Assembly: GCA_024402595.1 (NCBI GenBank)
Contig: JAKSTL010000005.1
Location: 1-57,441 of the forward strand
Origin: Treponema sp.
Lineage (GTDB): Bacteria > Spirochaetota > Spirochaetia > Treponematales > Treponemataceae
Direction: 5' to 3'
DNA: 57,441 nt
This document shows positions 6,312 through 11,824 of this stretch, piece by piece. Position 1 is the first letter of the stretch. Every line of letters begins with the position of its first letter. The translations under genes were made by a program, and so were the position numbers. Under the pieces are notes generated by a model, which saw only the letters and a list, made by a program, of their open reading frames with translations, did not search any database and had not been told where the DNA came from.

Positions 6312-7304
6312 CTATTTAAAAACCCTCGTCATAAATTGATAGAATCCCGTTCTAATAGCGTGAGCATTGTGGTCAGCACCAATCACTTCAAACCAAATAT
6401 GCTCTACCCCATTTTTTTCAAACAATTTGTGGTAAGACTTAGGAAATTGCCCAACCGTTCCATCCTGAGTTCCACAACAAACCATCAATACCTCTGGAAG
6501 AATTGCATCCTCAGCAAACTTAGCATTTTCTTCAGACAACTGTCCCACATGCGTCATAGCCCAATCTTTTCCAGGAACAAGCCCAGGAGCAGGAGCAATA
6601 GCCCCAATATAACCAAACAAATCAGATCGTTGTAAACCCATAAACAAAGTTTCTCGGCCACCCATGCTAAAACCACAAATTGCCGTATTTTCTCTGCCAG
6701 TTAAAACCGCAAAATTGCTTTCCACATAAGGCATTAAATCATTTATAAGCTCATTAATAAAATTATCATAAGGAAGAACCGATTCTGCATTAAAACCAGG
6801 CTTTAATTTTGGATCTGCCGAAGCATACATATTGCCAAAAACAATAATCACTTCCTTTGCATAACCGTCTGCCGCAAGATTAGCACAGATTTCTCTTATT
6901 TTATTGTTTCCATCGTGAATAATAGAGTTTTCATCGCAAAAAATACCATGTTGAAAATAAATTACAGGATATTTTTTTTCTCCATCATAACTGGCAGGAA
7001 GAAGAATATTAAAGCCTCTTTCGCATTTACAAGTATTGGAATAGTAAGTTACATGCTTTACTTGTCCCAAAGCAACTCCACTTCTCTGAGCAGACACTTC
7101 GCCTGGACAATCAGCCGCAAATCCATTTTTCAATTGATTTTTTGTAAGATAATCCACTTTTTCCACAGATTCCCTCTCTCCAGTCATATTTTCTGATTCT
7201 TCACACATTGCAGCACTTCCTTTATTTGTTTTATTAGGTTTTGTAGTTGTACAAGATAAAAGCGTACAACCTAAAATAATTGCAGGAACTAATAGATTTT
7301 TCAT
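6312..7304 (-). CDS. CE1-like (feruloyl/acetyl-xylan type) esterase lipoprotein
   Basis: 330 aa with a lipobox (TLLSCTT, Cys18). A linker to about residue 80 is followed by an alpha/beta hydrolase of the CE1/enterochelin-esterase type: oxyanion loop YFQHG (116-120), nucleophile Ser213 in CGFSMGG, Asp281 in CCGTQDG, His312 in GADHNAH. These enzymes remove feruloyl or acetyl groups from xylan. Lipid anchoring puts it outside the cytoplasm, so it would strip side groups before uptake, while the GH43 enzyme two genes on finishes the sugars inside. The start has AAGAAGG. Three hairpin units lie directly upstream. Confidence 0.88.
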   Translation of the reverse strand: MKNLLVPAIILGCTLLSCTTTKPNKTNKGSAAMCEESENMTGERESVEKVDYLTKNQLKNGFAADCPGEVSAQRSGVALGQVKHVTYYSNTCKCERGFNILLPASYDGEKKYPVIYFQHGIFCDENSIIHDGNNKIREICANLAADGYAKEVIIVFGNMYASADPKLKPGFNAESVLPYDNFINELINDLMPYVESNFAVLTGRENTAICGFSMGGRETLFMGLQRSDLFGYIGAIAPAPGLVPGKDWAMTHVGQLSEENAKFAEDAILPEVLMVCCGTQDGTVGQFPKSYHKLFEKNGVEHIWFEVIGADHNAHAIRTGFYQFMTRVFK

Positions 7305-7322
7305 TTAATACCTTCTTTTAAA

Positions 7323-7451
7323 AATTGAAAACCGCAAGAAGTTTCAACTTCTGAGGATTTTCAATTCGTTTGCGTGAGCGAACACATATATAAGGAGTTT
7401 ATTTATGAACTCCAAGTGTAACATAAACGCGCGATTTTAGCGTTTATGTTA
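7323..7451. repeat. Hairpin repeat unit A
   Basis: Four stem-loops in order. 1: AATTGAAAA (7323-7331) with TTTTCAATT (7358-7366), enclosing AGAAGTT-TC-AACTTCT (7337-7352). 2: GTTTGC-GTGA-GCGAAC (7368-7383). 3: GGAGTTTAT-TT-ATGAACTCC (7394-7413). 4: TAACATAAACGC (7419-7430) with GCGTTTATGTTA (7440-7451). Compared with units B and C the stem sequences differ but pairing is kept. Confidence 0.85.
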
Positions 7452-7465
7452 AAACCTCCCTTTTT

Positions 7466-7692
7466 TTTATAAAACGCAGATTGTTTCAACAATCGAGGAT
7501 TTATAAAAACCGTTCGCGCAAGCGAACACGTATATAAGGGGATGTCCAATAAGTATTTGTCATGCTGAACTTGATTCAGCATCCCACTAGATTTAGTGTG
7601 AGATCCTGAAACTAGTTCAGGATGACGCTATGATGCGAACTTTTTGGACAGCCCCAAGTGTAACATAAACGCACCATTTTGCGTTTATGTTA
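7466..7692. repeat. Hairpin repeat unit B (hairpin 3 replaced by an insertion)
   Basis: 1: TTTATAAA (7466-7473) with TTTATAAA (7500-7507), enclosing GATTGTT-TC-AACAATC (7479-7494). 2: GTTCGC-GCAA-GCGAAC (7512-7527). The position of hairpin 3 is occupied by the element at 7538-7655. 4: TAACATAAACGC (7661-7672) with GCGTTTATGTTA (7681-7692). Confidence 0.85.
7538..7655. mobile_element. MITE-like palindromic insertion
   Basis: About 118 bp with imperfect terminal inverted repeats (GGGGATGTCCAA at 7538-7549, TTGGACAGCCCC at 7644-7655). Inside are two nested palindromes: GTCATGCTGAAC with CAGCATC, and GATCCTGAA with TTCAGGATGAC. It has no coding capacity. It replaces hairpin 3 of unit B exactly between the flanking parts that units A and C share. 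GTCATxCTGAAC palindromes of this general kind are common in bacterial intergenic regions. Confidence 0.65.
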
Positions 7693-7706
7693 AAACCTCC
7701 CTATTT

Positions 7707-7835
7707 TTTATAAACCGCAGATTGTTTCAACAATCGAGGATTTATAAAAACCGTTCGCGCAAGCGAACATGTATATATGGAGTTCATTTATGAACTCCAA
7801 GTGTAACATAAACGCAGCATTTTGCGTTTATGTTA
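7707..7835. repeat. Hairpin repeat unit C
   Basis: 1: TTTATAAA (7707-7714) with TTTATAAA (7741-7748), enclosing GATTGTT-TC-AACAATC (7720-7735). 2: GTTCGC-GCAA-GCGAAC (7753-7768). 3: GGAGTTCAT-TT-ATGAACTCC (7779-7798), a perfect 9-bp stem. 4: TAACATAAACGC (7804-7815) with GCGTTTATGTTA (7824-7835). Read on the minus strand, hairpin 2 is followed by GGTTTTTAT, a weak terminator-like tail. Confidence 0.85.
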
Positions 7836-7930
7836 AAACCTCAATATAAATATTATAATGCAAAATCTACAATATGAATCAGAGTTTTTGTGTATAAAAA
7901 GCGATTATGTAAAGTGAATATAAAAAGCGA

Positions 7931-8134
7931 TTAGTTTTCGTAGGTAATCAATATAGACTCCGCCATTTCTCTTTTAGTTCTGCGAAGATTCATTGATTGT
8001 TTTATAATAAAAGTATGAGCCTCGTTTTCCGTCATATTCAAATAAGTCATTAAAACCCGCTTTGCCCGTAAAATTATTTCTTCATCAGATAAAGCAGATT
8101 TCAACGAATTATTATCATTTTCAGAACGAGGCAT
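7931..8134 (-). CDS. Stand-alone ANTAR-domain protein
   Basis: About 67 aa from ATG 8134; a TTG at 8149 would add five residues and overlap the glmS stop. Residues from about 22 onward (EEIILRAKRVLMTYLNMTEN, then EAHTFIIKQSMNLRRTKREM and AESIL) fit the ANTAR three-helix pattern: a long helix with AKxxLM, an acidic turn, EA, and A at the end. ANTAR domains bind paired RNA hairpins and prevent transcription termination, normally as the output half of a response regulator. No receiver domain is present. It lies 7 nt after glmS, with no ribosome site of its own, suggesting coupled translation. Hairpin-rich DNA follows. Confidence 0.72.
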   Translation of the reverse strand: MPRSENDNNSLKSALSDEEIILRAKRVLMTYLNMTENEAHTFIIKQSMNLRRTKREMAESILITYEN

Positions 8135-8141
8135 ATTCGAA

Positions 8142-10058
8142 TTATTCAACGGTTACACTCTTTGCAAGATTTCTTGGTTTATCCGGGTCAAATCCCTTAA
8201 GAATTGCACAGTAATAAGCAAACAACTGAGCAGGAATAACCGTAAGCAAACTTGCCAAAGTTTCAGAACATTCAGGAATCTTAAAGATTTCATCCGTTTT
8301 TCCAGCAAAAGCACCAGAATCATCCTGAGTAATTACCAGAACAGTAGCCCCTCTAGATTTAACTTCAACCATATTAGAACCAATTTTATCGTACAAATCA
8401 GGTTTAGAAGCAATAGCCACAACCAAAGTCTGTGGGTCAATCAAAGCAATAGGACCGTGTTTCAATTCACCAGCCGCAAAAGCTTCAGAATGCATATAAG
8501 AAACTTCCTTTAATTTCAAAGCACTTTCCAAAGATGTTGCTGAATCAAACTGACGACCAATATAGAATATTTTATCCTTGTTAAACTGCTGGCTGGCAAA
8601 CTTCTGAATAACATCTTTTCCATCAAGAATCTGCTGAATCTTTTCCGGAATAGACTCCAATTCTGTCAAAAGCTTAGTAGCCTCTTCATCCGACAAAGTA
8701 CCCCGCAGTTTTCCCGCTTTAATTGCCAAAAGATACATACAAAGCACCTGAGTAGTATAAGCCTTAGTAGAAGCCACCGCAATTTCCGGACCCGCCAAAG
8801 TATAAATAACATCATCTGCTTCTCGGCTAACAGTAGAACCAACACAATTGGTAATAGCCACAACCTTAAGCCCATTCTGCTTGGCCAGTCTTAAGGCAGA
8901 CAAAGTATCCGCTGTTTCTCCAGACTGCGAAACTACAATAAAAATATCATCCTTATCTAAAATTGGGTCTCTGTAACGGAACTCAGAAGCCACATCCACA
9001 TCCACTTTCATTCTGGCAATTTTTTCAAAAGCATATTTTGCCACAACCCCCGAATGGTAAGCCGTTCCACAAGCAGTAATTACAACCCTTTTAGCCTTTT
9101 TCCAGGCATCGTCCATTTTGTTTTCTTCAAAATAAACATCCGTTGCCTTTCCAGTACCATCGTGAATAATTCTAGGACGCATAGTATCAAGAATACCCTT
9201 TGGCTGCTCATGGATTTCCTTAATCATAAAGTGTGGATATCCGCCTTTTTCCGCCGCATCCATATCCCATTCAACATGCTTTGCTTCTTTAATAATTCTT
9301 TCGCCATCAAAATTAAACATATCCACATGGTCTGTATACAAAACAGCAATTTCTTTCTCACCCAAATAATAAACATCTCTAGTATGTTCAAGAATAGCAG
9401 GCACATCAGAAGCAATAAAGTTTTCGCCCTTTCCAATACCAATAATTAAAGGACTCTCTTTTCTGGCACAAATAATTCTGTCTGGATAATCCTTACAAAC
9501 AACGCCCAAAGCATAAGAACCTTCCAAAATATGAATAACTTTAATTACAGCCTTAAAGATATCTTTTTCCTGCTTATAGATTTTATCAATAAGATGAACA
9601 ACAACCTCTGTATCAGTCTGACTCTGAAAAACCACACCTTCCGCCTGCAATTTTGCCTTAAGTTCAGCATAGTTTTCAATAATTCCATTATGAACAATAG
9701 AAATTGTCCCTTCCATATTTGTATGTGGATGAGAGTTAGTATCAGAAGGTTCACCGTGAGTTGCCCATCGAGTGTGTCCAATTCCAAGAGTTCCCTGTAC
9801 AAAAGCACCAGTTTTATCAAAAAGAGCAATCTCGGCTCCATCAAACTCTTTATCTTTAGGAGTATAAGGAATTATTTCACCCGTAATCTTTTCTGCAAGA
9901 TTTTTTAATGCTCCCTTAGCTTTTTTTACAAGAATATCCTCGCCTGTATAAACCGCTATACCTGCACTGTCATAACCACGATATTCCAATTTTTTCAAAG
10001 CTCTAATCAACACAGGAGCCGCATTTTTATTACCAATATAACCTACAATTCCACACAT
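8142..10058 (-). CDS. glmS: Glutamine-fructose-6-phosphate aminotransferase (isomerizing)
   Basis: 638 aa. It makes glucosamine-6-phosphate for peptidoglycan. The start is set by the catalytic Cys, which must be residue 1 after Met removal (MCGIVGYIGN), so ATG 10058 is used and not the longer frame at 10073. The N-terminal glutaminase has YRGYDSAGI, HTRWATHG and HNGIIENY; two SIS domains follow (VITACGTAYHSG, VVSQSGETADTLSAL, SEAFAAGELKHGPIAL) and the canonical end is KSVTVE. There is an extra ~25-residue segment between GALKNLAEKI and LGIGHTRW compared with the E. coli enzyme. No convincing ribosome site is adjacent, and no glmS ribozyme is recognisable. Confidence 0.96.
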   Translation of the reverse strand: MCGIVGYIGNKNAAPVLIRALKKLEYRGYDSAGIAVYTGEDILVKKAKGALKNLAEKITGEIIPYTPKDKEFDGAEIALFDKTGAFVQGTLGIGHTRWATHGEPSDTNSHPHTNMEGTISIVHNGIIENYAELKAKLQAEGVVFQSQTDTEVVVHLIDKIYKQEKDIFKAVIKVIHILEGSYALGVVCKDYPDRIICARKESPLIIGIGKGENFIASDVPAILEHTRDVYYLGEKEIAVLYTDHVDMFNFDGERIIKEAKHVEWDMDAAEKGGYPHFMIKEIHEQPKGILDTMRPRIIHDGTGKATDVYFEENKMDDAWKKAKRVVITACGTAYHSGVVAKYAFEKIARMKVDVDVASEFRYRDPILDKDDIFIVVSQSGETADTLSALRLAKQNGLKVVAITNCVGSTVSREADDVIYTLAGPEIAVASTKAYTTQVLCMYLLAIKAGKLRGTLSDEEATKLLTELESIPEKIQQILDGKDVIQKFASQQFNKDKIFYIGRQFDSATSLESALKLKEVSYMHSEAFAAGELKHGPIALIDPQTLVVAIASKPDLYDKIGSNMVEVKSRGATVLVITQDDSGAFAGKTDEIFKIPECSETLASLLTVIPAQLFAYYCAILKGFDPDKPRNLAKSVTVE

Positions 10059-10069
10059 AAGCAAAATCA

Positions 10070-10093
10070 ACAAAGTTTTTAAACTCTGTCCTT
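10070..10093 (-). promoter_or_regulatory. Hairpin between a distant AAGG and the glmS start
   Basis: In the mRNA sense, AAGG (10093-10090) is followed by a stem of nine pairs, one G-T (10089-10081 with 10078-10070), then about 11 nt to ATG. The hairpin could bring the ribosome site nearer to the start codon. Confidence 0.35.
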
Positions 10094-10175
10094 ATCCCCC
10101 ACATATTTTTTCTGACTTTATAAGAATAAACAACGCCACTGGGAACAACTATTCTCCACCAACATTATTAATACA

Positions 10176-10204
10176 ATTTTATATGTTTTTGCACATTTTC
10201 TCAA
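10176..10204 (-). promoter_or_regulatory. Promoter of the glmS-ANTAR transcript
   Basis: Minus strand TTGAGA (10204-10199), 17-nt spacer, TAAAAT (10181-10176). This gives a leader of about 110 nt before glmS. The rest of the region from here to 10283 shows nothing else I can name. Confidence 0.5.
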
Positions 10205-10283
10205 CAATATAAGTTTTACGATTTTTTGGGCGAAGTTTTTTGTGAAAAAAATCACCTATTCATCCACCCGCTCATTCTAACTG

Positions 10284-10367
10284 CTTTACGGCCTTTCAGG
10301 GCTTACCTACGGACGGTTTTCCGCTGCGCTTCAAACCAGCTTCGCTGCCCTTCCACGCCTTCGCAAG
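10284..10367 (-). repeat. Structured GC-rich repeat after the mnmE stop (copy 1)
   Basis: 84 nt that align along almost their full length with 43801-43883, both ending in ACGCCTTCGCAAG next to a minus-strand stop codon. The internal hairpin CAGC-TTC-GCTG (10337-10347) is CCGC-TTC-GCGG in the other copy, a compensatory pair change. Confidence 0.8.
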
Positions 10368-10372
10368 CCCAT

Positions 10373-11824
10373 TTATTTTCCTACACAAAAGTTAGCAAAA
10401 ATCGAACCTAGAACATCATCAGGTGTAACATCACCAGTAACTTCTCCTAAAGCATCAAGAGAATCTTCCAAATCCTGCACAACCGCGTCTAAAGTGTAAT
10501 TATCATCAGCAGAAACTAATGCGTGTTTTACACATTCCAAGGCTTCTGCCACCGCATTTTTCTGTCGTTCAGAACCAATTCCGGCCTGCTGTCGTTCGGT
10601 AGTAATTCCCGCCGTTAATATTTTAGTAATTTCATCAAAAAGCATTTTTAAGCCCTCGCCAGTTTTTGAAGATATTCCAACAGCAACTGGGGCGTTGCGG
10701 GGCTGCAAGGTGTTTTGATTTGCCCCGCTGGAAGGGGTGGCGGAAAACGCGTCAGCGGTTGGAGACAGGGGGAGACTTCCCCCTTTTATATCCTGCTTTG
10801 TATAAACCACAATCAAAGGTTCTTTACAACTTTCAATAAAATGCAAATCTTCTTCATTCAGGCCGCCATTTGAATCCACCAAATACAAAACCACATCAGC
10901 ATCCGCAGCAAGATTCAAACTAAGCTGAACTCCCTGTGCTTCAATTACATCTGAAGTTTCTCTAAGACCAGCAGTATCAAAAAGACGCACAGGAATACCG
11001 TTAATGCTTGCCCAGCTTTCAAGCCAGTCTCGGGTAGTGCCTTCAATATCACTAACAATAGCTCGTTCTTCTTTAAGAATTGCATTGAACAAAGAAGATT
11101 TTCCCGCATTAGTTCTACCCGCCAACACAACCCTAGCCCCATCCTGATACAGTTTTTCGCCTTTCCAAGAATCCACCAGCGCCTGCAAACGGGCAATAGC
11201 AATTTCTATATCTTTACGGTCAAAGCTATCGGCAATAGTCTCTTCATCTTCAGGATACTCAATTTCAACTTCAATAGCCGCAAGTGTATCAATTATCAGT
11301 TTTTTAATTTCATCAATCTCTGTAAAAAGAGATCCAGAAAGTCTGCCAACTGCATGGGAACGGGAAACATCGGTATGGGAATCTATAATCTCTTTTACCG
11401 CTTCGGCTTTTGTTAAATCAGTTTTTCCGTTTATATACGCTCTAAAGGTATATTCTCCACGATTAGCCTGCCTAAATCCATTTTTAAGCATTAAGGCCTG
11501 AACCGCAGTTACAACACTAGGACCACCATGGCAGAATATTTCAATCATATCTTCGCCAGTAAAAGATTTTGGTCCTTTGTAAACGGCCAGCATAACTTCA
11601 TCAATTTTTGTATTTTCGCCAGAAGCCTTGTCTTTTTCAAGCAACCAGCCATAAACTAAAGTATTTCCCGCTGCTTCCAAAAGAGCCTTTGGTCTAGAAA
11701 AAACTTTGCTTACCAATTCTATGCAGCCTTTTCCCGAAGTTCTAACAATTCCCAAAGCGGCGGGTGCCAAAGCTGTAGCAATAGACGAAATAGGTTCTTC
11801 TGGTGTGTATTGATTAGGAGTCAT
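10373..11824 (-). CDS. mnmE: tRNA modification GTPase MnmE
   Basis: 483 aa. With MnmG it makes the cmnm5U34 modification of tRNA. The N-terminal formyl-THF-binding domain (PISSIATALAPAALGIVRTSG, FCHGGP) is followed by a helical domain interrupted by the G domain: G1 GRTNAGKS (236-243), G2 Thr263/264, G3 DTAG (283-286), G4 TKQD (342-345), G5 SSKTGEG. The C-terminal FCVGK keeps the invariant Cys. Between G4 and G5 about 33 Pro/Ser/Ala-rich residues (about 347-379) are inserted in frame; see 10688-10786. ATG overlaps the stop of the upstream DUF4015 gene by one base (TAATG). Confidence 0.96.
   Translation of the reverse strand: MTPNQYTPEEPISSIATALAPAALGIVRTSGKGCIELVSKVFSRPKALLEAAGNTLVYGWLLEKDKASGENTKIDEVMLAVYKGPKSFTGEDMIEIFCHGGPSVVTAVQALMLKNGFRQANRGEYTFRAYINGKTDLTKAEAVKEIIDSHTDVSRSHAVGRLSGSLFTEIDEIKKLIIDTLAAIEVEIEYPEDEETIADSFDRKDIEIAIARLQALVDSWKGEKLYQDGARVVLAGRTNAGKSSLFNAILKEERAIVSDIEGTTRDWLESWASINGIPVRLFDTAGLRETSDVIEAQGVQLSLNLAADADVVLYLVDSNGGLNEEDLHFIESCKEPLIVVYTKQDIKGGSLPLSPTADAFSATPSSGANQNTLQPRNAPVAVGISSKTGEGLKMLFDEITKILTAGITTERQQAGIGSERQKNAVAEALECVKHALVSADDNYTLDAVVQDLEDSLDALGEVTGDVTPDDVLGSIFANFCVGK
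10688..10786 (-). repeat. In-frame GC-rich palindromic insertion inside mnmE
   Basis: About 99 bp with roughly 62 G/C, within a gene of AT-rich composition. Two internal hairpins: GCGGGGC (10697-10703) with GCCCCGC (10722-10728), and GGGGGA (10768-10773) with TCCCCC (10778-10783). It keeps the reading frame and adds about 33 residues to a loop between G4 and G5. Confidence 0.68.

Noticed and set aside
7707..7835. Classical ANTAR RNA target (two hairpins with hexanucleotide loops)
   Set aside because: The loops are TT, tetraloops of GNRA type or 8-9 nt. None fits the expected A at position 1 and G at position 4 of a six-base loop.
7323..7835. CRISPR array
   Set aside because: The repeats are long, few and themselves folded; there are no uniform spacers and no cas genes.
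8666..8875. 69-aa Leu/Arg-rich ORF on the minus strand
   Set aside because: It is an out-of-frame reading within glmS.
10059..10283. glmS ribozyme in the leader
   Set aside because: I could not find the conserved ribozyme core or a cleavage-site context; the family is typical of Firmicutes.
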